Positions 44,785-52,353 of a DNA stretch of 52,503 nucleotides are shown here, in pieces (positions within the stretch are counted from its first letter, which is position 1; every line of letters begins with the position of its first letter). Under the pieces are notes generated by a model that was not told the DNA's origin, did not search any database, and was given only the letters and a program-made list of their open reading frames with translations. The stretch is from Actinomycetota bacterium (GTDB lineage Bacteria > Actinomycetota > Thermoleophilia > Gaiellales > Gaiellaceae): NCBI GenBank assembly GCA_009702325.1, contig WLID01000009.1, positions 1-52,503 on the forward strand, written 5' to 3'. The position numbers and the translations under genes are program-made.

Positions 44785-45582
44785 ATGACGGTCTACGCCG
44801 ATCTCCTGCGCTATCGCGAGCTCTTCGGGAACCTTTTCCGACGCGACTTCCAGGCCAAGTATCGCGGTTCAGCGCTCGGAGTTCTCTGGTCGCTGCTGAA
44901 TCCGCTCGCGCTCATGGCGGTCTACCTCGTCGTGTTCGGCCTGCTGTGGCAAGGCAACACCGTCCCGCACTACCCGCTGTTTCTTCTCGACGGGCTTGCG
45001 TGCTGGACGTTCTTCGGCACCTCGCTTCAGACCGCGACACGCTCGCTCGTCGACAGCGCCGAGCTCGTCAAGAAGGTGCGGTTCCCCCGTCAGCTCGTTC
45101 CGTTCTCGGCTGTTGCGACCCAGCTTGTGACCTTCGGCGTGATGCTCGGAATCCTGATCGTCGCGTCGTTCATCACGATTCCGGGAGTTCGACCAACGAT
45201 CATCCTCGCGATTCCGCTGGCGCTGCTCTTCCTGTGTTTCGTTGCTGGGCTTGCACTTCTGCTCGCATGCCTCGATGTGCTGCTCCGCGACGTCGAGTAC
45301 ATCCTCACGGCCGCGCTCCTGCCGTGGTTTTTCCTCACACCGGTGCTCTGGACGTTCTCGAGCTTGCCGGCCAAAGTGCAGAGCCACACGATGTTGCTTG
45401 AGGTTCTCCGTTGGGGCAACCCCGCATCACCTGCGATCTCCGCCGTGCGAGGTGCGCTCTGGTCGTCAGGGGGCCCACGGCTTGCAGATGTCGTCTATCT
45501 CGCGGTCGCCGCGGTCGTGTCGCTCGCGCTCGGAGCGTTCGCGTTCTCGCGGCTTGACGACCGGCTTGCGCTTGAGCTCTAG
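44785..45582 (+). CDS. wzm: polysaccharide ABC exporter permease (Wzm/TagG type)
   Basis: A 265-residue ABC-2 type permease. The N-terminal amphipathic part is RELFGNLFRRDFQAKYRGSA, then GVLWSLLNPLALMAVYLVVF (first helix), and SLVDSAELVKKVRFPRQLVP, the coupling region typical of TagG/Wzm. Six hydrophobic segments in total. It forms the channel that moves lipid-linked polysaccharide across the membrane. Its ATPase partner is very likely the Wzt-type gene 2 kb downstream, an unusual separation. Its stop shares CTAG with the convergent gene. Confidence 0.9.
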   Translation: MTVYADLLRYRELFGNLFRRDFQAKYRGSALGVLWSLLNPLALMAVYLVVFGLLWQGNTVPHYPLFLLDGLACWTFFGTSLQTATRSLVDSAELVKKVRFPRQLVPFSAVATQLVTFGVMLGILIVASFITIPGVRPTIILAIPLALLFLCFVAGLALLLACLDVLLRDVEYILTAALLPWFFLTPVLWTFSSLPAKVQSHTMLLEVLRWGNPASPAISAVRGALWSSGGPRLADVVYLAVAAVVSLALGAFAFSRLDDRLALEL

Positions 45583-46325
45583 GCGAGCAGCGTAATGCGG
45601 CCGTCGTAGATCCACGGCTCGTTGGTGGGTGCCGCGTAGGCCGGGAGGCCCGCAATGTCGGGCAGACGTTCGAGCTCGACGCCATCGACAACGGATGGGC
45701 AGATCAACGGTGCGGGAAAGCCCGGCACCCGACCCTTGCCTGGGCGGTACTGCTCAAGTGCGCGCGGGCGGCGGTGCAACAACCTCTGCGGCCAGTCGAT
45801 CGCACCCGCGACGACCGAGTAGCCCTCTGCATGGGCTGCCGCCGTGCGCTCCTGCCAGTCCGCGCTCGGCGTGAGCGCCGCGGGAAGCTCGTAGTGGGTG
45901 GGCGTTGAGCGTGGTGCGACATCAACGTCGAAGCTGGCCGCAGTGCTGCCAAGTTCAGAGAACCACGCCCGCCATTCCACGACGAGGTCGGCCGCGAAGC
46001 GATAGCGACCAGGCGGGATTGGTCCTCGAACCGTCATCTCGATCGTCGCGGCCTCTCCCGGTGCGACATCGCGTCCGAGCGGCGTGCGGAGCCCATCCCA
46101 CACGATCGGGTTTCCAAGCCCGTCGAGCCAGTGGTACGACGCGAGCACACGCGATGTCCAGGGGATCGTCCCCGTGTTTTCGACGACGAGGTGCGCGGTC
46201 ATGAGCGACCCTGCCTCGGGCTGCTCGAGCGTCGCTTCGGCGAAGCGCATCGCGAGTGGGCCGGCGCTCATCGAGGCGTTGCTGCGGTCGATCCAACACG
46301 CCCGTGGGCGGCCGACGATGCACAT
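45579..46325 (-). CDS. Ig-like (NBR1-type) domain protein, unknown function
   Basis: A 248-residue soluble protein. Residues 35-135 resemble an NBR1-like immunoglobulin fold: HLVVENTGTIPWTS, ASYHWLDGLGNPIVWDGLRT, DVAPGEAATIEMTV and PPGRYRFAADLVVEWRAWFS. Similar domains occur in actinobacterial O-antigen export loci and may recognise glycans. The C-terminal part (HYELPAALTPSADWQERTAA, then a Pro-rich end) is not recognised. There is no signal peptide. ATG 46325 is the longest start; MSAGPLAMRFAEA 18 residues later is an alternative. It is divergent from hemE and convergent with the Wzm gene. Confidence 0.68.
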   Translation of the reverse strand: MCIVGRPRACWIDRSNASMSAGPLAMRFAEATLEQPEAGSLMTAHLVVENTGTIPWTSRVLASYHWLDGLGNPIVWDGLRTPLGRDVAPGEAATIEMTVRGPIPPGRYRFAADLVVEWRAWFSELGSTAASFDVDVAPRSTPTHYELPAALTPSADWQERTAAAHAEGYSVVAGAIDWPQRLLHRRPRALEQYRPGKGRVPGFPAPLICPSVVDGVELERLPDIAGLPAYAAPTNEPWIYDGRITLLA

Positions 46326-46354
46326 GGGTGGGTGCTAAGGGACATTCGAAGGAT

Positions 46355-46360
46355 TAGTCT
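46355..46360 (+). promoter_or_regulatory. putative -10 element (TAGTCT) of hemE
   Basis: TAGTCT is 8 bases before ATG 46369. Read the other way, the overlapping TAGACT at 46361-46356 could serve the divergent Ig-like gene with a leader of about 20 bases. Confidence 0.42.
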
Positions 46361-46368
46361 AGGTCGCC

Positions 46369-47397
46369 ATGGATCCGTTGCTTGTACGCACTGCTCGCCG
46401 CGAGGTCGTCGAGCGCACACCTGTGTGGTTTATGCGCCAGGCGGGCCGCTCGCTCCCCGAGTACCGGGCGATTCGCGAAAAACACGCGTTCTTCGAAGTC
46501 AACCGCAGCGCCGAGCTGACCGCAGAGGTGACGCTCCAGCCCGTGCGTCGTCACGACGTTGACGCAGCCGTGATGTTCGCGGACATCATGACCCCGGTGC
46601 CGCCAATGGGGCTGCCGGTTGAGCTCGTTGAGGGTGTCGGCCCCGTCATCGCGAGCCCTGTGCGTACTGCCGCCGACGTCGCAGCGCTCCAGATCCCCGA
46701 TATCGAAGCCGCCGTGGCACCGATCCTTGAAGGCATTCGCATCGTGCGGCGTGAGCTGCGCCCCGACCAAGCCGTGATCGGCTTCTGTGGCGGGCCGTTC
46801 ACGGTCGCCGGGTACCTCGTCGAGGGGAAGCCGTCGCGTGAGTTCACCGTGACGAAGTCGATGATGTACGGCGCCCCCGAGGTGTGGCATGGCCTGATGG
46901 AGAAGCTCGCCGAAACGTTCTCCCGCTACGCGGTGGCGCAGGTTCGGGCGGGAGCCGACATCGTGCAGATCTTCGACTCGTGGATCGGCGCGCTTTCACC
47001 GTCCGACTACCGCGAGTTTGTGGCGCCCTACTCACGACGGATTCTCGACGCGGTGCGCGCCGAGGGAACGCCGACGATCCACTTCGGCACGGGCGCGTCG
47101 ACGCTGCTCGGCGAGCTGGCAGAGGCAGGTGGCGACGTGATCGGCCTCGACTGGCGGATCGGCCTCGACGACGGATGGAAGCTTGCCGGTGACGATCGCG
47201 CTGTGCAGGGCAACCTTGACCCGGCGCTGCTCTTTGCCCCGTGGGAGCGGATTGAAGCGGCGACGCGGGACATTCTGGCGCGGGCCGATGGACGCCCCGG
47301 CCACATCTTCAACCTCGGGCATGGCGTCTTGCCGAAGACCGACCCGGATGTGATCGGGCGATTGCGTGCGTTCGTGCACGAGCAGACGGCGCGGTAG
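46369..47397 (+). CDS. hemE: uroporphyrinogen decarboxylase
   Basis: A 342-residue TIM-barrel enzyme of haem synthesis that removes the four acetate carboxyls of uroporphyrinogen III to give coproporphyrinogen III. Family signature 1 is complete, TPVWFMRQAGRSLPEYR at about residues 17-33, as is signature 2, VIGFCGGPFTVAGYLVEG. The catalytic Asp lies in FADIMTPVPPMG. IGLDWRIGLDDGWK and VQGNLDPALL are also typical. Length is normal. It is the first clear core-metabolism gene in the window and separates the two exporter genes. Confidence 0.97.
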   Translation: MDPLLVRTARREVVERTPVWFMRQAGRSLPEYRAIREKHAFFEVNRSAELTAEVTLQPVRRHDVDAAVMFADIMTPVPPMGLPVELVEGVGPVIASPVRTAADVAALQIPDIEAAVAPILEGIRIVRRELRPDQAVIGFCGGPFTVAGYLVEGKPSREFTVTKSMMYGAPEVWHGLMEKLAETFSRYAVAQVRAGADIVQIFDSWIGALSPSDYREFVAPYSRRILDAVRAEGTPTIHFGTGASTLLGELAEAGGDVIGLDWRIGLDDGWKLAGDDRAVQGNLDPALLFAPWERIEAATRDILARADGRPGHIFNLGHGVLPKTDPDVIGRLRAFVHEQTAR

Positions 47398-47573
47398 CTG
47401 ACGCGCACGCGGGCATGCGGGCATGAGGATCGCCGCGTTCGACCGCGAAATGCGTGTGACAAAGACGGTACGAAGATGATCCAGATTCGACCCAAAAGAC
47501 ACCTTGCGCTGCCGCTACGGTTCCTTCCTCTTCCCCAGGGCGGGCGGGGGCTAGGGACGGAAGGAGCAACCGC
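47398..47573 (+). promoter_or_regulatory. hemE-wzt intergenic leader with G-quadruplex motif and Shine-Dalgarno
   Basis: A 176-base gap. It contains a direct repeat GCGGGCAT x2 near 47410-47425, a G-run motif at 47538-47556 (GGGCGGGCGGGGGCTAGGG) that could form a G-quadruplex, and AAGGAG at 47561-47566, 7 bases before ATG 47574. This is one of the few starts here with a strong Shine-Dalgarno sequence. I see no convincing promoter hexamer at leaderless spacing. Confidence 0.5.
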
Positions 47574-48800
47574 ATGACCACACCCGGCCAGGTTGTTGTC
47601 GATCGGGTTTCGCAGCGGTTCCGGGTGTCGGCGTCGCCGTACCGGACGCTCAAGGATGTGGCGATCGCGCGTGGTCGCCGCGAGTCGCGCGACGTATGGG
47701 CGCTGCGCGACGTATCGCTCCGCGCGGAGCCCGGCGACGCACTCGCGCTTGTCGGTCGCAACGGATCGGGCAAGACGACGCTCCTCAAACTGCTGTCGGG
47801 CATCTTCAAACCGACGGCTGGGCGAGCCGAAGTCGGCGGACGGGTCGGGTCGCTGCTCGAGCTTGGGGCCGGCTTCCATCCCGACTTCACCGGCCGCGAA
47901 AACGTCTATCTGAACGGTTCGATCCACGGTCTCTCGCGAACGCGGGTCACCGAGTTGCTCGACGAGATCGTGGCGTTCGCTGAACTGGAGCGCGCTATCG
48001 ACCTGCCTGTGCGCACCTACTCCTCCGGCATGTACATGCGCCTCGGTTTTTCGGTCGCTGCGCACATTCAGGCGGACGTGCTGCTGCTCGACGAGGTGTT
48101 TGCCGTCGGCGACGAGGATTTTCAACGGAAGTGCTTCGGGAAGATCAACGAGTTCAAACAGCGGGGAGGCACGATCCTCTTCGTCTCGCACGACGCGCAC
48201 GCGGTCGAGCGTCTCTGCGATCGCGCAGTGCTGCTCCGGCAGGGCGAGGTTGCGTTTGATGGTCCGGCGCGCGAGGCGATTGCCGCCTACCGCCGCTTGC
48301 TTGCGAGCGACGCGAGTCCCGACGAGCTCGCCGCCGGTCTGCGCGAGTGGGGATCGGGTGAGGCGCGCATCCGTTCGGCAACGCTTCGCGATCGTGACGG
48401 CGACGAGCGTGTCCAGTTCGGCTCGGGCGAGTCGCTTGCGCTTGAGCTGACGATCGCCGTTCCCGCATCGGTTGCCCCGCCTGCGGTCGTTGTCGAGCTG
48501 CGTGATGACGATGGCATGTCACTCGGCACCGTCTCGGCCGACACAGGCACGCTCGGCTGGGGTGTGGGCGGCGGCGAACGACGTGTGCGTTTCGAGCTGC
48601 CAAAGCTGCCGCTTGCCGACGGCAAGTTCCATTTCCGGTGCTCTCTCGTCGACGAGCACGATGGTCACCTGTTGAGTTCGCTTGAGGATGCGGTGCAGTT
48701 CTATGTCTTCTCAGGCGGTCGAACGTCAGGCGTTGTGCTGCTCGAGGGTGGCTGGTCGTTGCAGGAGATCGGCGACGCCGAGCTAATCCCAGAGAGATGA
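47574..48800 (+). CDS. wzt: polysaccharide ABC exporter ATPase with C-terminal carbohydrate-binding domain (Wzt type)
   Basis: A 408-residue protein. The nucleotide-binding domain (1-240) has Walker A GRNGSGKTT at residues 61-69, signature YSSGMYMRLGFS, Walker B VLLLDEVFAVGDE and the switch FVSHDAHAVERL. Residues 265-400 form a beta-sandwich like Wzt_C (SATLRDRDGDERVQFGSGES; FHFRCSLVDEHDGHLLSS; QFYVFSG), which in O9a-type systems reads the polymer's end modification. It powers the Wzm permease. Its start has AAGGAG 7 bases upstream. It overlaps the next small gene by 4 bases. Confidence 0.93.
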   Translation: MTTPGQVVVDRVSQRFRVSASPYRTLKDVAIARGRRESRDVWALRDVSLRAEPGDALALVGRNGSGKTTLLKLLSGIFKPTAGRAEVGGRVGSLLELGAGFHPDFTGRENVYLNGSIHGLSRTRVTELLDEIVAFAELERAIDLPVRTYSSGMYMRLGFSVAAHIQADVLLLDEVFAVGDEDFQRKCFGKINEFKQRGGTILFVSHDAHAVERLCDRAVLLRQGEVAFDGPAREAIAAYRRLLASDASPDELAAGLREWGSGEARIRSATLRDRDGDERVQFGSGESLALELTIAVPASVAPPAVVVELRDDDGMSLGTVSADTGTLGWGVGGGERRVRFELPKLPLADGKFHFRCSLVDEHDGHLLSSLEDAVQFYVFSGGRTSGVVLLEGGWSLQEIGDAELIPER

Positions 48801-49066
48801 CCTCACGCACCTGCCACGACTGGCCGCAGCTCATGGAGCTTGCGCCCGAGCTGCAGTTCAAGCACTACACCCTGCGTGAAGTGCAGCTGCCTGTCGACGC
48901 GCATGTCGGCACTGAGGGCATCGACGTCGACGAGGTGTCGATCTGCGCCGATCTCGACAGCCACGTGTTCAACCCTGATCACACCGATCCGCAGGTCGCC
49001 GACGCGCTACGCGCCTCGCACTGGTTCGATCTCCGCGAGTGGGCCGCTCGCGGCTCCCTCGCCTGA
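48797..49066 (+). CDS. small conserved-looking protein coupled to wzt, unknown function
   Basis: An 89-residue acidic protein starting at ATG 48797 within an ATGA overlap. It reads CHDWPQLMELAPELQFKHYT, then LREVQLPVDAHVGTEGID, and ends FDLREWAARGSLA. There is no signal peptide, membrane segment or metal motif apart from scattered His and Cys. I do not recognise a family. Coupling with wzt suggests either a partner of the exporter or a gene carried along by chance. Confidence 0.6.
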   Translation: MTSRTCHDWPQLMELAPELQFKHYTLREVQLPVDAHVGTEGIDVDEVSICADLDSHVFNPDHTDPQVADALRASHWFDLREWAARGSLA

Positions 49067-49110
49067 CGACCTTCCTGTCGGCCAGGCCGCGGTGGCGTGC
49101 CTCTCACCGC

Positions 49111-49116
49111 TAGTGT
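49111..49116 (+). promoter_or_regulatory. putative -10 element (TAGTGT) of the F420 operon
   Basis: TAGTGT is 7 bases before ATG 49124 and supports that start over an upstream TTG-type extension. Confidence 0.42.
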
Positions 49117-49123
49117 CACAGCG

Positions 49124-49720
49124 ATGCCGGGATTCGTCATCCCCTTTCACGGTGCGGGCGGCAAGACCAGGCTCGACACGCTGGGCGCACAAGCACGTGC
49201 TGTGCTCGCCCATGCCATGGCGAGTGATGTGGCGGCCGCCTGCCGTGCCCTGGGCTCGGTTGTTGTGGTCGCCCCCGAAGATCCGCAGCTTGCCGGCACG
49301 GTGTTCGTGCCCGATCCCGGCGGTGGCCAGGGGGCGGCGGTTGCGACCGGCCTTGCTGCTGTCACCTCTCTCTCCGACGATCGTGTCGCCGTTGTCGTCA
49401 ACGCCGATGTTCCGTGCGTTACGACGGCTGATCTCACCGTATTGATCGAGGCGCTTGCAGGACACGCGATCGCCTACGCGCCTGCCGCCGACGGAACAAC
49501 GAACGCCTTGGCGCTCGCCGACGCATCAGTGTTTGCGCCGCTCTATGGGCCGGGTAGCGCAGCGCGATTTGCCGCGCTGGCCCAATCGGTTGCCGTCACG
49601 CTTCCGAACCTCGTCGATGACGTCGATACTCCCGCCGACCTCATGCGTCTTGCAGGCCGACTCGGCGTCGCAACACGTTTGACCCTCAAGGAGCCCGGGA
49701 TGATCGGGGAGGCGGCGTGA
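49124..49720 (+). CDS. cofC: 2-phospho-L-lactate (or phosphoenolpyruvate) guanylyltransferase
   Basis: A 198-residue nucleotidyltransferase of the CofC/FbiD family. It begins MPGFVIPFHGAGGKTRLDTL, which stands for the usual IP-K-x-x-K-S-R-L loop, and has VVVVAPEDPQLAG, GGGQGAAVATGLAAV and VVVNADVPCVTTADL (metal-binding region), then PAADGTTNALAL. It activates 2-phospholactate or PEP with GTP for F420 assembly. In actinobacteria PEP is the likely substrate, from family knowledge. It is the first of four F420 genes. Confidence 0.88.
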   Translation: MPGFVIPFHGAGGKTRLDTLGAQARAVLAHAMASDVAAACRALGSVVVVAPEDPQLAGTVFVPDPGGGQGAAVATGLAAVTSLSDDRVAVVVNADVPCVTTADLTVLIEALAGHAIAYAPAADGTTNALALADASVFAPLYGPGSAARFAALAQSVAVTLPNLVDDVDTPADLMRLAGRLGVATRLTLKEPGMIGEAA

Positions 49721-50643
49721 AGATCGCCGTTCTTTCGGGCGGTGTGGGCGGGGCTCGCTTCCTTCGCGGGTTGACATCGGTTGTTGACTCGCGGGAGATG
49801 ACGATCATCGGCAACGTCGCCGACGACCTTGAGATTCTGGGACTCCACGTCTCGCCCGATCTCGACAGCGTCCTCTACGCGCTCGCAGGCCTCTCTGATG
49901 AGGAGCGTGGGTGGGGGCGAGCAGACGAATCGTGGAACGCGCTCGCGACCGTCGCTGAGCTTTCAGGGGACGCCTGGTTCAAGCTGGGCGACCGCGACAT
50001 TGGCCTGCACCTCGTTCGCACGCAGATGCTGTCGGAGGGCGCGACGCTCACCGAGGCGACGGCACGGTTGGTTGCGGCGTACGGGCTTGGCTTCGAGTTG
50101 CTTCCAGCAACGAACGATCCGTTGCGCACGTTCCTTGAAACGGCGGCGGGCACGTTTCCGTTCCAAACCTGGTTTGTCGAGCGGGGGCACCGCGACGAGG
50201 TCGATGCGGTGCACTACGCGGGCGCGCCCGACGCGACACCGTCGCCGGGTGTTGTCGAGGCGATTGCTGGCGCGGCTCTGATTGTGATCACGCCGAGTAA
50301 TCCGTACGTGTCGATCGGCCCGATCCTGGCAGTGTCGGCGATTCGAGATGCGCTCGCAGCGCGCGATGCTCCGTGTGTGGCGGTCAGTCCGCTCATTGGC
50401 GGGCAGGCGGTGAAGGGGCCTGCCGACCGCATGCTCACGCGTCTTGCGGGTGGAACAACACCGGCGCACGTCGCGGGCTGTTACCCGGGACTGATTGATG
50501 CGTTGGTCTATGACGAGGCTGATGCCCCCGCCGAGCTCCCGCAGGATGTGCGGGGCCTTGTGACGCGTACGTTGATGAGTGACGACGGTGCGCGTCGGCG
50601 GCTCGCCCAGGCGGTGCTTGATGCTGGCGCTGCCGTAACGTGA
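49717..50643 (+). CDS. cofD: 2-phospho-L-lactate transferase (CofD/FbiA)
   Basis: A 308-residue enzyme that joins the activated phospho-lactyl or phospho-enolpyruvyl group to 7,8-didemethyl-8-hydroxy-5-deazariboflavin (Fo). It starts at GTG 49717 with KIAVLSGGVGGARFLRGL, and has NVADDLEILGLHVSPDLDS, WFKLGDRDIGLHLVRTQML and VVITPSNPYVSIGPIL-like segments, all strong family markers. It overlaps cofC by 4 bases. Confidence 0.95.
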   Translation: MKIAVLSGGVGGARFLRGLTSVVDSREMTIIGNVADDLEILGLHVSPDLDSVLYALAGLSDEERGWGRADESWNALATVAELSGDAWFKLGDRDIGLHLVRTQMLSEGATLTEATARLVAAYGLGFELLPATNDPLRTFLETAAGTFPFQTWFVERGHRDEVDAVHYAGAPDATPSPGVVEAIAGAALIVITPSNPYVSIGPILAVSAIRDALAARDAPCVAVSPLIGGQAVKGPADRMLTRLAGGTTPAHVAGCYPGLIDALVYDEADAPAELPQDVRGLVTRTLMSDDGARRRLAQAVLDAGAAVT

Positions 50644-50682
50644 CCGGTCCGATGAGAAACGACGGGTAGGCGGGAGAGCGGG

Positions 50683-51315
50683 ATGAAGGTTGCGATCTTG
50701 GGCGGTACGGGAAGTTTTGGTCGTGGCGTTGCTGTGAGGCTGGCTGCTGCGGGTGTTGACGACGTTGTGATTGGTTCCCGCGACGCTGAGCGTGCGCAGG
50801 CGATCGCGGCTGAGATCGGCGGTCGGGTCTCTGGCGCGACGAATGATGATGCGGTGCGTGGCGCGGACATCGCGGTGTTGGCGGTGAAGGCCGATGCGGC
50901 TCTCGACACGGCTCGCGATATCGCTGGCGCGCTCGGCGTGGTGCCGCTCTTCTCGGTTGCCTCGGCGCTCTCGTTTTCGAAAGATGGGGTTCGGAGCGAC
51001 CCTGATGCGCGTGCGATCGCCGAGCGAATCCAGGATCTCGTTCAGGCACCGGTTGTCGCGGGTCTTCATACGATTGCTGCCGCGAACCTTGAAGAGGCTG
51101 CTCCGCAGGAGGACGCGTTGATCTGCGGCGATGATCTTGAAGCGAAGACGCTCGCGATCGAGATCTCTTCGAGGATCGTTGCGGGTGCTGCGCTTGATGC
51201 GGGCCCGCTCGCCAGCGCACGGGCACTTGAGGGACTCACGGCTGTGATCGTCAACGTGAACAAGCGCTACAAGGCGCACGCGGGTGTTCGGATCACCGGC
51301 GTTCATCACGAGTGA
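50683..51315 (+). CDS. npdG: NADPH:F420 oxidoreductase (NpdG/Fno)
   Basis: A 210-residue Rossmann-fold enzyme that moves hydride between NADP(H) and F420. MKVAILGGTGSFGRGVAVRL is the NADP-binding loop, SRDAERAQAIAAEI follows, then IAVLAVKADAALDTARDI, VVAGLHTIAAANLEEA and DAGPLASARALEGLTAV near the end. The last two are characteristic of Fno. A GGGAG about 10 bases before ATG 50683 may be the ribosome binding site, since a 39-base gap separates it from cofD. Confidence 0.92.
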   Translation: MKVAILGGTGSFGRGVAVRLAAAGVDDVVIGSRDAERAQAIAAEIGGRVSGATNDDAVRGADIAVLAVKADAALDTARDIAGALGVVPLFSVASALSFSKDGVRSDPDARAIAERIQDLVQAPVVAGLHTIAAANLEEAAPQEDALICGDDLEAKTLAIEISSRIVAGAALDAGPLASARALEGLTAVIVNVNKRYKAHAGVRITGVHHE

Positions 51316-52037
51316 TCTCACTTCTTCCTGTCGCGGGGTTGCCGGAGGTTCGCCCCGGTGACGATCTGGCGGCGTTGATCGCAGCGGTCGCACGGCTTGA
51401 GGATCGCGACGTTGTTGTGGTCGCCCAGAAGGTGGTGTCGAAGGCCGAAGGGCGCTTGGTGCGACTCGCCGATGTCGTGGCGTCGCCACGTGCGATCGAG
51501 TTGGCCGCCGGTGAGGTCGACCCACGGGAGATCGAGGTGATTCTTGCCGAGACGGAGCGCGTCGTCCGTCTCCGGGCCCCGTTTATCGTGTCTGAGACTC
51601 GCCACGGTTTGATCTGCGGCTCAGCCGGGGTCGATCACTCAAACAGTGGTGAGGATGACATGTTGGTTTTGCTGCCCGAAGATCCCGACGCGAGCGCGCG
51701 GAAGTTGCGCGATGCCGTTCGCGAGCAGACTGGTGCTGATGTTGCGGTGATCGTCGCCGACTCGTTTGGGCGCCCGTTTCGGATGGGTACAACAGACGTG
51801 GCGATCGGCGTGGCGGGTCTGGCGCCGATCCGCGATCTGCGTGGGACACATGATCGTGATGGGCGCGTGCTTCGTTCGACGCTGATTGCGGTGGCCGATG
51901 AGCTTGCGGCTGCGGCCGATCTCGCTCGCCGCAAGGAGAGTGGCGTTCCCGTCGTGATCGTGCGCGGCTTCCCGATTGAGGGTGATGGGTCGGCGCAGGA
52001 GCTCGTGATGCCTCGCGAGCGCAGCCTGTTCGACTAG
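51312..52037 (+). CDS. cofE: coenzyme F420-0:L-glutamate ligase
   Basis: A 241-residue enzyme that adds glutamate(s) to F420-0 with GTP. Motifs include DRDVVVVAQKVVSKAEGR, IVSETRHGLICGSAGVDHSN, LPEDPDASARKLRDAV, VIVADSFGRPFRMGTTDVAI and LRGTHDRDGRVL. It is the free-standing CofE form; the C-terminal nitroreductase-like domain of mycobacterial FbiB is absent. GTG 51312 overlaps npdG by 4 bases. It is the last gene in the window. Confidence 0.95.
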   Translation: MISLLPVAGLPEVRPGDDLAALIAAVARLEDRDVVVVAQKVVSKAEGRLVRLADVVASPRAIELAAGEVDPREIEVILAETERVVRLRAPFIVSETRHGLICGSAGVDHSNSGEDDMLVLLPEDPDASARKLRDAVREQTGADVAVIVADSFGRPFRMGTTDVAIGVAGLAPIRDLRGTHDRDGRVLRSTLIAVADELAAAADLARRKESGVPVVIVRGFPIEGDGSAQELVMPRERSLFD

Positions 52038-52353
52038 CCCGTCGCTCGAGATGTGGCGGGCGATCTGTGTGTCGATCGGCCGCCACTCAGTCCACCTGTC
52101 CCAACACGACACAACCGTCCCCGCAGGCCATGCCCTGGGGACAGTCCCCAGAAGGTTGGTGGGGAGGCAGGTGTCCGCGGATCGCGACGGGGGAATGCGT
52201 GGAACGCCGCTCGCCTAGTGGGGTTGCGCGGCTTTCGCGCATTCACTGCATTCGGCGGTGGAATTCCCTGTGTCCGGTGTTCGCCGAAGGCCTAAAGTCG
52301 CCGCGCATACGGTAATTCCGACACGAATCCTGCGGCGCAATCCGCCGGAAAAT
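52038..52353. other. non-coding stretch downstream of cofE
   Basis: About 316 bases in which I see no convincing gene; the short open frames lack family motifs and overlap one another. It holds two inverted repeats: CTGGGGAC-A-GTCCCCAG at 52135-52151, and TGCGCG-GCTTT-CGCGCA at 52225-52241. Neither is followed by a T run. Confidence 0.6.
52135..52151. repeat. REP-like palindrome GGGGAC-A-GTCCCC
   Basis: Two perfect 8-base arms around one A. Palindromes of this kind occur as dispersed extragenic repeats in several bacterial groups. Only one copy is seen here. It could also help end the F420 transcript. Confidence 0.4.

Noticed and set aside
47423..47479. 18-codon open frame after hemE (ATG to TGA)
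   Set aside because: Too short, no ribosome binding site, and expected by chance in a 176-base gap.
47028..48200. Minus-strand open frame of about 390 codons opposite hemE and wzt
   Set aside because: It spans a gene boundary on the other strand and has no family motif; a high-GC shadow frame.
49963..51525. Long minus-strand open frame of about 520 codons opposite cofD, npdG and cofE
   Set aside because: Arg/Pro-rich product without motifs; it mirrors the codon pattern of three well-supported genes on the plus strand.
52225..52241. TGCGCG/CGCGCA hairpin as terminator of the F420 operon
   Set aside because: Six-base stem without a T tract and nearly 190 bases after cofE; too weak to call.
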